Of a DNA stretch of 33,047 nt, positions 7,912-17,500 are shown piece by piece; the first letter of the stretch is position 1, and every line of letters begins with the position of its first letter. The DNA comes from an uncultured Micromonospora sp. GTDB taxonomy: Bacteria > Actinomycetota > Actinomycetes > Mycobacteriales > Micromonosporaceae. The notes below the pieces were generated by a model. The model was not told the DNA's origin, ran no database searches, and was given only the letters and a program-made list of their open reading frames with translations. Both the position numbers and the translations under genes were made by a program. The stretch is from positions 1-33,047 of the forward strand of contig CALGAM010000271.1 of the NCBI GenBank assembly GCA_937951935.1. Reading direction: 5' to 3'.

Positions 7912-9208
7912 TGGCCACCTCGGCGGGGGTTTCGGGGGCGACCTTGGCACCGGTCTCCGGGGCGACCCCGGCGGAGGTGTCCGGGGCCGCGCCGGCGCGG
8001 GCCGGGCGCAACGACGGGACGCCGAACGCCGCGGCGGCCACCAGCACCAGCACCACGCCGGCGGCGACGAGTGAGGTGGCGACGCCGACCAGCTCCGCCG
8101 CGCCGCCGCCGAGCAGGACGCCCAACAGGGTGAAGTTGATCGTCACGGTGTTCAGCAGGCCGACGCCGCGGCCCCGCATCTCCTCGGGCAGGTCGCGCAG
8201 CAGCGTGTTGGCGACCGGGACCTGCACCAGGCTGGAGAACAGCCCGGTGGTCAGGCACCACTGCAGCACCGCCCACCATCCCACCGCCCCGACCAGCCAG
8301 CCGGTCGGGGCCAGCGTGATCAGCGCGACCCCGAACAGCCCCAGGCTGCTCAGCAGCAGGCCGTTCGACGACGTGTACCGGCGGACCAGGGCCGGTCCGA
8401 GCAGCGCGCCGAGCATCGACCCGCCGGCCAGCACCGCCTGCGCCACGCCGAACTCGAAGGCGGGCAGGTCGAAGACGGTCAGCAGTTGGGCGTTGAGGTT
8501 GGTGGTGAACAGTCCGAACACGACGGCGAACGGGACGGTCAGGGCGAACAGCGCACGCAGTGACGGGACGGCCAGCACTCCCCGCACCCCGGTGCGCAGC
8601 GCCTGCCAGTACGGTTCCCCGGCGCCGCCGCCGACGGGCACCTGGCGCAGCACGGCCATGCTGAACAACAGCGCCCCGGAGATCGCGAACGTGACCGCGT
8701 CGACGACCAGGACGACCGCGGCGCTGCCGAGCGAGACCAGGATGCCGCCGACGGCCGGGCCGACCAGGTTGACCGCCTGGTTGGTGCTCTGGAACAGCGC
8801 CACCGCGGCCGGGATGCGGGTCGGGGAGCCGACGATCACCGGCACGGCGGCGATCCGGGCCGTCTCGAAGACCGCCTTGCCGACGCCGTGCAGCAGGGCC
8901 AGCACCACCAGCGCGGCGACCGAGTCCAGGACCGGGATCATCGCCAGTACCAGGACGATGCGGGCCAGGTCGGAGCCGACCAGCAGGCCCCACTTGGGCA
9001 CCCGGTCGACCAGCGGGCCGATGAACGCGCCGAGCAGCCCCGACGGCAGTAGCTGCGCCAGCACGAGCAGGGCGATGACCACCGGACTGTCGGTCAGTTT
9101 CGCCGTGACGTAGATCAGCGTCACCCGGGTCATGGCGTCGCCGAGGAAGGAGACGACGACCGACAGCCAGTACCGCAGGTACGTGCCGTCTCGTAGCAGC
9201 TCACGCAT
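7901..9208 (-). CDS. MFS exporter of the cluster
   Basis: From the ATG at 9208 the protein is 435 aa, mostly hydrophobic, with about twelve predicted membrane segments. It begins MRELLRDGTYLRYW, followed by LSVVVSFLGDAM and the loop GPLVDRVPKWGLLVG, which occupies the place of the MFS loop 2-3 motif. This resembles the EntS-like branch of major facilitator drug and siderophore exporters, which use proton exchange. The cytoplasmic tail after residue about 400 is low in complexity, with repeated VAPET-type units. The start overlaps the NRPS-3 stop by 8 nt and the end overlaps the NRPS-4 start by 11 nt, so it is translated with the synthetases. Export of the finished product, and thereby self-protection, is the likely role. 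An upstream in-frame start at 9265 is possible but would lie deep inside NRPS-3. Confidence 0.88.
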   Translation of the reverse strand: MRELLRDGTYLRYWLSVVVSFLGDAMTRVTLIYVTAKLTDSPVVIALLVLAQLLPSGLLGAFIGPLVDRVPKWGLLVGSDLARIVLVLAMIPVLDSVAALVVLALLHGVGKAVFETARIAAVPVIVGSPTRIPAAVALFQSTNQAVNLVGPAVGGILVSLGSAAVVLVVDAVTFAISGALLFSMAVLRQVPVGGGAGEPYWQALRTGVRGVLAVPSLRALFALTVPFAVVFGLFTTNLNAQLLTVFDLPAFEFGVAQAVLAGGSMLGALLGPALVRRYTSSNGLLLSSLGLFGVALITLAPTGWLVGAVGWWAVLQWCLTTGLFSSLVQVPVANTLLRDLPEEMRGRGVGLLNTVTINFTLLGVLLGGGAAELVGVATSLVAAGVVLVLVAAAAFGVPSLRPARAGAAPDTSAGVAPETGAKVAPETPAEVANES

Positions 9209-12200
9209 GAGGATGTTGGACTCTCCCGGTACCGTTGCGGCCCTCGGCGAGCAGGCCGTTGACAATCGCCGTCACGTCCGCGATCCGCGGCTCGCGCATG
9301 ATGGTGTAGTGGTTGCCGGCCACCACGTGCCGTTCCAGGCCGTTGCCGGCCAGCCGCTCCCAGCCGGCGTACAGGTCCTCGTCGGGCTCGTCGCCCGCCC
9401 GGATCATCACCAGCCGCCCGGCCAGCGGTGTCGGCCGGTACCGCCACAGCAGGCGGAGGTTGGCGATCCACAGGTCGAGCGCGGTGCGGATCTGCTCGTG
9501 ACCGGCGTCCGGCGGCAGGTAGTCGCCCTTGCGGGCCAGCTCCAGCAGGTAGTCCAGCTGCTCGGCGTCGGTCATCGCGCGCAGCTCGTCCAGCGGCCTC
9601 AGGTCGTCGGTGTAGTCCCAGCGCAGGTTCTTGGCCAGCCCCTCCACGTGGGCTGCCCGGTCGGGCTCCTGCTCGACCGGCACGTACTGCGGGGTGTGCG
9701 AGTCGATGAGCACGACGGTGACCTGCTCGCCCTGGTCCTCCAGCGCCCGGCCGACGGCGAACGCGTTCGCACCGCCGTAGCACCAGCCGACCAGGGTGTA
9801 CGGCCCGTGCGGCTGGGCCTGGCGGACCAGCTCCGCGTACGCCGCCGCACGCTCGGCGAACCCGGCGAACGGCATCCGACCCGCCTCGTCCAGCGGCGGG
9901 CAGGCGATCGCGTACAGCGGGCGGTCGGCCGGCTCGACCAGCCGGGCGAACGGCACGTAGCAGACCACCTCGCTGCCGGCGGGGTGGGCGAAGAACACCG
10001 GCGGTCCGCCGCTGCCCGGCCGGATCTCGATCAGGTGCGGGCCGGTCGGCGGCTGGTACCCCTCGCGCAGGGTGCGGGCGAACCGTTCCACCGTGGCGCC
10101 CTGGAAGATCGCGGCCATGGGCAGCGCCCGCCCGAACGCGCGCTCGATCTCGGCCATCAGCCGCAGCACCAGCAGCGAGTGCCCGCCCAGGTCGAAGAAG
10201 TTGTCGTGCAGGCCGATCGGCCGCACGCCGAGCACGTCCTCCCAGATCCGGGCGACCTCCAGCTCGACCGGGTCGCGGGGGGCCGCGACGTCGGTGGTAC
10301 GCCGGTCGGCCGGCGGCGCCGGCAGCGCCCGCCGGTCGATCTTCCCGCTGCTGGTCAGCGGGAAGTCGGCGACCTCGACGACGGCGTTGGGAATCATGTA
10401 GTCGGGCAGGTACGCGCGCAGGTGTTCGCGCAGCGCCTCCGGCCGGAGCGCCGCCGGCCGACCGTCCCCGGTGGACCGGGCGACCACGTAGGCGACCAGC
10501 CGCTGGTCGCCGGGGCGGTCCTCGCGGACCGTGACCACGGCCCGGGCCACGTCCGGGTGCTCGGCCAGCCGGGTCTCGATCTCACCCAGCTCGATGCGGT
10601 GGCCGCGGACCTTCACCTGGCCGTCGTCGCGGCCCAGGAACACCAGGGTGCCGTCGGGCTGCAGCCGCACCTGGTCCCCGGTGCGGTACAACCGGCCGCC
10701 CGGCCGGGGGCCCAGGTGGTCCGGGATGAACCGCTCGGCGGTCAGGTCGGGCCGGCCCCGGTAGCCACGGGCCACACCGGCCCCGCCGATGACCAGCTCA
10801 CCGGGGGTGCCGACCGGCACCGGGCGCAGCCGCGCGTCGAGCACGTACACCTCGGTGTTGGCCAGGGGCCGGCCGATGCTGATCCGGCCGGCGGCGGGGT
10901 CCAGCCGCCACGCCGTGGACCAGATCGTCGTCTCGGTCGGACCGTACACGTTCCACACCGCGTCGGCGCGCTCGGCCAGCGCCCGCGCCAGCGGCACCGG
11001 CAGCGCCTCGCCGCCGGTGATCACCCGGATGCCGCGCTCGTTGGGCCAGCCCGCCTCCACCAGCAGCTGCCAGGTGGCCGGGGTGGCCTGCACGACGGTG
11101 GCGCCGACCCGGTCGAGCAGGGCCGCCAGCCGGCGGCCGTCCTGCGCCTCGTCCCGCCCGACCAGCACGACCCGCCCGCCGGTGACCAGCGGCCCGTACA
11201 GCTCCAGGCCGGCGATGTCGAACGTGATCGAGGTGACCGCCGCCAGCACGTCGTCCGGGCCGAGGCCGATCTCGTCGGCCATGGCCAGCAGCAGGTTCAC
11301 CAGGTTGCGGTGGGTGACCTCGACGCCCTTGGGCCGGCCGGTCGACCCGGAGGTGTAGATGACGTACGCGAGCCGGTCGTCGCGGACCGGGTCCGGCTCG
11401 GTGCGCGCCGCCGCGGCGGCGATCGCCTCCGCCTCCCGGTCCAGGTGGATCAGCTCCGCCGGGCAGTCGGCCAGGTTGCCGGCCAGGTCGGACCGGGTGA
11501 GCAGCAGCCGGGCACCCGCGTCGGTGACCATCGTGGCGAGCCGCCGGGCCGGGTAGCCGGGGTCGAGCGGCAGGTACGCCGCCCCGGCCATCACCACCCC
11601 GAGCAGCCCCACCACCAGGTCGACGGACCGGTCCAGGCAGACCCCGACCACCGACTCCGGCCCGGCGCCCCGGGCGCGCAGGTAGCCGGCCAGCCGCTCC
11701 GCCCGACCGACCAGCTCCGCGTACCGCAGCCGCTGGTCACCGGCGACCACCGCCACCGCGTCCGGCGTCCGCGCCGCCTGGCGGCGGACGAGGTCCTCCA
11801 GGCACAGCTCCGGCTCCCGCGGCACGGCGGTCCGGTTCCACTCCACGAGCAGGGTGCGCGTGTCCTCGGCGTCGAGCAACGACAGGTCCTGCACCCGCTG
11901 GTCCGGGTCGGCCACCACCTGCGTGAGCAGGTGCTCCAGGTGCCGCCACATGCGGGCGATGGTGGACTCGGTGAACAGGTCGGTGTTGTACTCGAACAGT
12001 CCGAAGTAGTGGTCGGCCACCCCGGGGTCGTCGAACACGCACAGCATGCAGTCGTCCTTGGCCGTGCGGTTGTCGAACACCAGCGGTTCCATCACCAGAT
12101 CGGGCAGCGACACCGGCTCCTCGTGGAAGTCCACGAAGATGAACGACACCTGGAAGACCGGGTTGCGGCTGGGATCGCGCTCGATGCGCAACTCGTCGAG

Positions 12201-13337
12201 CAGGGTGCCGAACGGCATGTCGTGGTGGTCCAGCGCGCCCACCATGGTGGTCCGGGTCGCCGCCAGCAGGTCCCGGAAGGTCATCTGCGGATCCACGGTG
12301 GTCCGCAGCGGCAGCATGGTGAGAAAGTAGCCGATCACCGGCTCGGTCTGGGCCCGGCTGCGGGTCGAGGACGTGGTGCCGATGACGATGTCCCGCTGGC
12401 CGGTGTAGCGGTACAGCAGCAGGTTCCAGGCGGCCAGCAGCGTGATGTTCGGCGTCACCCCCTCGGCGCGGGCCAGCCGGCGGATGCCCTCGGTCAGCGC
12501 GGCCGACATGCGGAACTCGTAGCGGGCGCCGTTGAACGTCTGCACCGGCGGGCGGGGCCGGTCCGTCGGCAGCTCCAGCACCAGCGGGGCGCCGGCCAGC
12601 TGCTGGATCCAGTACGGCAGCTGGCGCCGGTACACCTCCTCGCGCAGCCACTCGGGCTGCCACTCGGCGTAGTCGGCGTACTGGATCTCCAGCTCGGGCA
12701 GCCGGGGCTCGCGGCCGGTGACGAACGCGGTGTAGTACTCGGCCACCTCCCGGTCGAAGATGCCCACCGAGCCGCGGTCCCAGACCAGGTGGTCGATGGT
12801 GCAGACCATGACGTGCTCCCGCTCGGCCATCCGGATCAGCGCGACGCGCAGCAGCGGCCCCCGGGTGATGTCCATCGGCCGGCGGATCTCCTCGGTGGCC
12901 AGCCGGACCATCTCCGGCTCCCGCTCGGCCTCGGGCAACGCCCGCAGGTCCAGGCGGCGGAAGGTGATCGGCATCTCGTCGTGGATCACCTGCACCGGGC
13001 GCAGGTCCTCCACCTCGAAGGTGGTGCGCAGCGCCTCGTGCCGGGCCACCACGGCGTTGACCGCGCGCTCCAGCGCGGACACGTCCAGGTCACCGCGCAG
13101 CCGCCAGCCGAGGAACACGTTGTAGACCGGGTCGGTCGGGTCGAACTGGTGGATCAGCCAGATCCGCTCCTGGTCCACGGTGAGGCGGTTGCGGTTGGGC
13201 CGCCGCCGTTTCGGTATCCGGTCCAGCGACGGCGTCGCGCGGCGCAGGTCCCGCACCCGCGCGTCGAGCAGGGCCCGCTGGGCGGGGGTGAGCCTGGCCA
13301 GCCGTGCGGCGAGGCTCGTCTCGGTGGTGCCTGTCAT
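9201..13337 (-). CDS. NRPS-3: C-A-T-TE terminal module with Cys thioesterase, glycine-like code
   Basis: The 1378-aa protein starts at the ATG in an ATGA overlap with the LLM gene. Residues 9-33 form a basic amphipathic helix ahead of the C domain. C domain at about 50-480; its active site reads IDHLVWDRGS (D182, H183, D187, R188), so the first His and the Gly of HHxxxDG are changed while the catalytic His and Asp remain. A domain at about 490-1000 (YTSGSTGRPKG near 660, YGPTETT, SSGKIDR); the pocket reads D-I-L-Q-I-G-V-I-W-K, close to the glycine code DILQLGLIWK. Carrier domain with FFDLGGHSL (Ser near 1053). Thioesterase at about 1110-1370 with GWCYGG: the nucleophile is Cys1186, not Ser. 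The expected Asp (LIDSHTP) and His (GNHYTIM) are present. As the only TE in the operon it should release the product by hydrolysis or cyclisation. Confidence 0.95.
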   Translation of the reverse strand: MTGTTETSLAARLARLTPAQRALLDARVRDLRRATPSLDRIPKRRRPNRNRLTVDQERIWLIHQFDPTDPVYNVFLGWRLRGDLDVSALERAVNAVVARHEALRTTFEVEDLRPVQVIHDEMPITFRRLDLRALPEAEREPEMVRLATEEIRRPMDITRGPLLRVALIRMAEREHVMVCTIDHLVWDRGSVGIFDREVAEYYTAFVTGREPRLPELEIQYADYAEWQPEWLREEVYRRQLPYWIQQLAGAPLVLELPTDRPRPPVQTFNGARYEFRMSAALTEGIRRLARAEGVTPNITLLAAWNLLLYRYTGQRDIVIGTTSSTRSRAQTEPVIGYFLTMLPLRTTVDPQMTFRDLLAATRTTMVGALDHHDMPFGTLLDELRIERDPSRNPVFQVSFIFVDFHEEPVSLPDLVMEPLVFDNRTAKDDCMLCVFDDPGVADHYFGLFEYNTDLFTESTIARMWRHLEHLLTQVVADPDQRVQDLSLLDAEDTRTLLVEWNRTAVPREPELCLEDLVRRQAARTPDAVAVVAGDQRLRYAELVGRAERLAGYLRARGAGPESVVGVCLDRSVDLVVGLLGVVMAGAAYLPLDPGYPARRLATMVTDAGARLLLTRSDLAGNLADCPAELIHLDREAEAIAAAAARTEPDPVRDDRLAYVIYTSGSTGRPKGVEVTHRNLVNLLLAMADEIGLGPDDVLAAVTSITFDIAGLELYGPLVTGGRVVLVGRDEAQDGRRLAALLDRVGATVVQATPATWQLLVEAGWPNERGIRVITGGEALPVPLARALAERADAVWNVYGPTETTIWSTAWRLDPAAGRISIGRPLANTEVYVLDARLRPVPVGTPGELVIGGAGVARGYRGRPDLTAERFIPDHLGPRPGGRLYRTGDQVRLQPDGTLVFLGRDDGQVKVRGHRIELGEIETRLAEHPDVARAVVTVREDRPGDQRLVAYVVARSTGDGRPAALRPEALREHLRAYLPDYMIPNAVVEVADFPLTSSGKIDRRALPAPPADRRTTDVAAPRDPVELEVARIWEDVLGVRPIGLHDNFFDLGGHSLLVLRLMAEIERAFGRALPMAAIFQGATVERFARTLREGYQPPTGPHLIEIRPGSGGPPVFFAHPAGSEVVCYVPFARLVEPADRPLYAIACPPLDEAGRMPFAGFAERAAAYAELVRQAQPHGPYTLVGWCYGGANAFAVGRALEDQGEQVTVVLIDSHTPQYVPVEQEPDRAAHVEGLAKNLRWDYTDDLRPLDELRAMTDAEQLDYLLELARKGDYLPPDAGHEQIRTALDLWIANLRLLWRYRPTPLAGRLVMIRAGDEPDEDLYAGWERLAGNGLERHVVAGNHYTIMREPRIADVTAIVNGLLAEGRNGTGRVQHPHA

Positions 13338-14566
13338 CGCTGGTACCGGTCCTTCAGCTCGGTGAGGTAGTCCAACCCGTCGCGCACCACCGACGGCGCC
13401 AGGCCGAAGTCGACCAGGCAGGCCACCTCGTCCAGGCCGATGTCCACCAGGTCCTCGATGAGGGTCTCGCCCTTGTCCGGGGTGCCGAGCAGGGTGATGG
13501 TGTCGAAGTACCGTTCAAAGGTGACCTCCAGCATCGTGTCCCGCTCCGCCGGGCTGAGCTGCGAGAACTCGCCGAACGTGTCCTGTTGGCTCAGGAAGGT
13601 GCGCAGGTATCCGATCAGCGGCTCGCGCACCAGCCGCTTCACCTCCTCGTCGGACGGGCCGAGGAAGGTGTGCACCATCGCGGCCACCCGCCCCTGGGCC
13701 GGGTCGTGGCCGGCCTCGGCCAACGCCGCGCGGTAGGCGCGGATCTTCTCCCCCAGGTCGCTCAGCCGCTGGGCGACCAGGCCGGTCAGCACGTGCGCGC
13801 CGGCCCGTCCGGCCCGGACGAAGGTCTCCACGCTGCCCTGCGACGAGATCCAGATCGGCAGCCTCGGCTGGATGGGCCGGGGCAGGGTCCGGACGGTGAC
13901 CGTGCCGCCGTCACCGGCGGGCACCGGCACCTTCTCGCCGCTCCACAGGCGCTGGATGACCTCGATGGAGTCGAACATCTCGGTCCGCCGGCGCTCGTAC
14001 CGCTCCGGGCCGGGGTTGGGGGCGAGGATGAAGTCGTCGGGGTGCCATCCGGAGGCGCACGAGATGGCCACCCGGCCGCCGGAGAGGTTGTCCACCACCG
14101 ACCACTCCTCGGCCACCCGCACCGGGTGGTGCAGCGGCACCACGACGCTGCCCGCCCGGATCTGGATCCGCTCGGTCAGCACCGCGATCGCGGCGGCGAG
14201 CACCGACGGGTTCGGGTACAGGCCGCCGAAGTCCACGAAGTGCCGCTCCGGCACCCAGATGCCGGAGAAGCCGTGCCGGTCGGCGTAGCGGGCGCAGTCC
14301 AACAGCAGGTCGTACTTGCCCGGCCCCTCCACCGAGCCGTCGCCGGAGAAGAAGAACAGGCTGAAGTCCATTCGGCTGGTGGGGCGACGGGACCGGCGAC
14401 GGGGCGGGGCCGAGGCCGGGGCCGCCGGCCCGCCCGCCGGCTGGTCGGGCAGCCAGGGCAGCCTCAACCGCCGCTGGCGCAGCGCCTGTTCCAGCACCGC
14501 CCGCCGGTCCGGCGGCAGCGCGGCCAGCCGGCGTTGCAGGTCGCGAATCTGCTCGTTGTCAGGCAC
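13334..14566 (-). CDS. Luciferase-like flavin monooxygenase (MupA/LLM family) with docking-like N-terminus
   Basis: The protein is 410 aa from a GTG at 14566, with GGGAGGG about 3 nt upstream. A later ATG at 14371, where the catalytic core begins, has no ribosome binding site. Residues 66-410 (MDFSLFFFSGDG, PERHFVDFGGLYPNPSV, SGWHPDDFILAPNP, WISSQGSVETF) match the natural-product branch of bacterial luciferase-like monooxygenases, which use reduced flavin and O2 and occur free or inside NRPS/PKS proteins. Residues 1-65 are not catalytic: residues 10-30 align without gaps to the start of NRPS-3 and are followed by a Pro/Ala/Arg-rich linker. It overlaps the PKS by 8 nt and NRPS-3 by 4 nt. Oxygenation of a carrier-bound intermediate between the PKS and NRPS-3 is inferred; the site of attack is unknown. 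It needs a flavin reductase, and none is seen in the window. Confidence 0.9.
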   Translation of the reverse strand: MPDNEQIRDLQRRLAALPPDRRAVLEQALRQRRLRLPWLPDQPAGGPAAPASAPPRRRSRRPTSRMDFSLFFFSGDGSVEGPGKYDLLLDCARYADRHGFSGIWVPERHFVDFGGLYPNPSVLAAAIAVLTERIQIRAGSVVVPLHHPVRVAEEWSVVDNLSGGRVAISCASGWHPDDFILAPNPGPERYERRRTEMFDSIEVIQRLWSGEKVPVPAGDGGTVTVRTLPRPIQPRLPIWISSQGSVETFVRAGRAGAHVLTGLVAQRLSDLGEKIRAYRAALAEAGHDPAQGRVAAMVHTFLGPSDEEVKRLVREPLIGYLRTFLSQQDTFGEFSQLSPAERDTMLEVTFERYFDTITLLGTPDKGETLIEDLVDIGLDEVACLVDFGLAPSVVRDGLDYLTELKDRYQR

Positions 14567-17500
14567 GGTCCCTCCCGGTCTGTGGCATGGCGCGCAGGCG
14601 GGCGGCGACCTCGTCCGGCGACAGGCTCTCCACCTCCCGCAGCAGGGCCTCGAACTCGTCCAACCCGACCAGCTCCGCCTGCCGGGCCCGCACCGCCGCG
14701 GCCAGGTCCCGCACGGTGGCGGCCTCGAAGATCACGCTCATCGGAAGGTCGCCGTAGATCTGCCGCAGCCGCGACATGATCTGGATGGCGAACAGCGAGT
14801 TGCCGCCGAGGTCGAAGAAGTCGTCGTCGACACCGATGCGGTCCTGCCCGAGCACCTCCCGCCAGATGCCGGCCACGGTGCGGACGACCTCGTCGTCGGC
14901 CTCCGCCTCACCGCCGACCAGGTCCGGCCCGGCCGGGGCGCCGCCGTCGACACCGGGATCCGGCGCGTCGGCCCCGTCGCGGCGCCGCGCGCCCGCGGCG
15001 CTGAGGAACGCCGAGGTGGTCAGGGTGGCCTGCTCGGCGAGCACCCGGTCGAAGTCCACCGTGGAGACGACCACCTGGGCCAGTCCGCCGGCGACCACCC
15101 GCCCGGCCAGGGCCACGCCGTCGGTGGCCGCCACACCGTGGACGCGCCGGTGCTGGGCGAACTGCTCACGCGCCTGCGGCGAGGCCGCGTGCCGCTCGTG
15201 CCAGTCGTCCCACGCCCACTGGGCCACGTCCAGGGCGTGGAACCGCCGCCCGGCGGCCGACCCGGCGTGGGCGAACGCGTCCACGAACGCCGCGGCGGCG
15301 CAGTTCTCCAGCTGGCCGAACCCGCCGAGGATGCCGGTGGTGGACGAGACCAGCAGGAAGAAGTCCAGGTCGTCGTCGGCGAGCAGGTCCGCCAGCAGCA
15401 GGGTGGACCGCACCCGGGCGGCCAGCACGTCGGTGAGCTGGTCGCGGGTCTTGAGCGCGGTCAGCCCGCTGGCGCGGGCGTCGGCGGCGTGCACCACCCC
15501 CGAGATCCGGCCCAGCCGGTCCCGGGCGGCGACCACGGCGGGACGGGCCTGCTCCGGGTCGGCCAGGTCGGCGGGGAGGAAGGTGACGGTGTCCGGGTGG
15601 GCGTCGACCAGCGCGGCCACCCGGTCGGTGAGCCGCTGGCCGACGAGGACCAGCCGGGCACCGGCCCCGACCAGCTGCTCGGCGAAGGTCACGCCGGTCT
15701 CGCCGTCCGCCCCGGTGACCAGGTATCCGGCGCCGGCCCGCCAGCCGGCACCGTCGCCCGCCGCGGGCAGGTCGACGGGAGCGAACGACCGGTTCCAGCG
15801 CCGGGCGCCCCGGTAGGCGACCACCCGGTCCGGCTGCGGCTGCGCGAGCTCGGCGGCGAGCAGCTCCACCAGCCGCGTCCACCCGGGCTGGTCGGCCGGG
15901 TCGTCCGGCACCGCCACGTCCACCCAGCGGCAGGTCAGCGCCGAGAACTCCTGCGGCAGGACGGTGGCCGCGCCGGCGATCATGGCCCGTTCGGGCGCCC
16001 GGACCGGATCCCCGGCCACCTCCTGCAGGCGGTCGGTGAGCACGTCCACCCGCACCGGCCGGGCAGGGTCGGCGTCGGTCAGGGCCTGGACGAGCTCCAC
16101 CAGGCCGACGAACTCGTCGTGGGCGTACCGGAAGCGGTCCACGGCGTCCGCCCCCGGCGGCGTCGACCGCACGCTCCAGGCGTACACCACCTGATCCGGC
16201 AGGAGCCCGTCGCGGCGCAGCTCCTCGACCAGCCGGCGGGCGTGGTCGGGCCGGGCCGCGTCGACGAGGAACACGTCCGGCTCCGGCCGGTCCGGCTCGT
16301 GGTGCGGGCGGACCGTGACGACCCGGTGCCCCAGCCCGCGCAGCGCGCCGGCGAGCCGCCCACCCAGCCCGCGGTCGTCCTCGTACACCAGCCAGGTGGA
16401 CGTCCCGGCCGGCGCCGGCGGCACGACGTGCGGCGACCGGTGCCAGACCGGCACCCAGCACCACCGCTGTGGGTCGCGGCGGGCCGACGCCGTCACGTCC
16501 GACTCCGACACCCGCGGCAGCAGGTGGTTGCGCCGCTGGAACGGGTACGTCGGCAGCGGCACCCGGCCGCGCCGTTCACCGCCCCACACGGCGGCCCAGT
16601 CGACCTCCACGCCGTGCCGCCACAGGTCGGCCAGGCCGGTCATCACCGCCCGCGACTCGCCGTCCTCGTCGGTGGGATCCACCCGCAGCAGGGACACGAC
16701 CGCCGAGCCGCCCGCCCCGGCCCGGCACGCCGCGGCCAGCCGGCTGAGCACCCGGCCCGGGCCGACCTCGACCAGCACCGCGTCCGGGTGCCGGACGAGA
16801 GTCGCCGCCACCCCGTCGGCGAACCGCACCGGCTGCCGGGTGTGCCGCACCCAGTACTCCGGGTCGGTGGCCTGCCCCTCGGTGAGCCAGGTCCCGGTGA
16901 CGTTGGACAGCATCGGCAGCCGCGGCCGGGCCAGCGACACCGACCGCAGGGTCTCGGCCAGCCCCGGCAGCGCCGGCTCCACCCGCGCGGAGTGGAAGGC
17001 GTGCGAGGTGTCCACCTCGCGGACCGCCACCCCGCGCGCGGCCAGCAACCGCTCCACCTCGGCGGTCTCCTCGGCGCTCCCGGCGACCACGCACATGCCG
17101 GGCGCGTTGACCGCCGCGACGCAGGCGTCGCCGACCCGGCCGGCCTCCCGCGCCAGCAGCGCCCGCAGTGCCTCCTCGTCCAGGGCGACGCTGATCATCC
17201 TGCCGGGCGGCAGCGCCTGCATGAGCCGGGCCCGGGCGGCCACCACCCGCACCGCGTCCGGCAGGGTGAGCACACCGGCCAGGCAGGCGGCCACCAGCTC
17301 GCCGAGACTGTGCCCCAGCAGCGCGGCGGGTCGGACCCCCCAGTGCTCCAGCAGCCGGGCCAGCGCGTAGTCGACGGCGAACACCGCCGGCTGGGTGTAC
17401 CCGGTGGCGGCCAGTCGCCGCGCCGCCTCGGGACCGGTGTCGAACGCCACCTGCCGGACGTCGGCGTCCAGGTGCGGGCGCAGCAGGTCGGCGCACTCGT

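Noticed and set aside
4579..13370. Long plus-strand frames (4579-8133 and 9132-13370) opposite NRPS-4 and NRPS-3
   Set aside because: Antisense shadows; the minus frames carry complete NRPS motifs.
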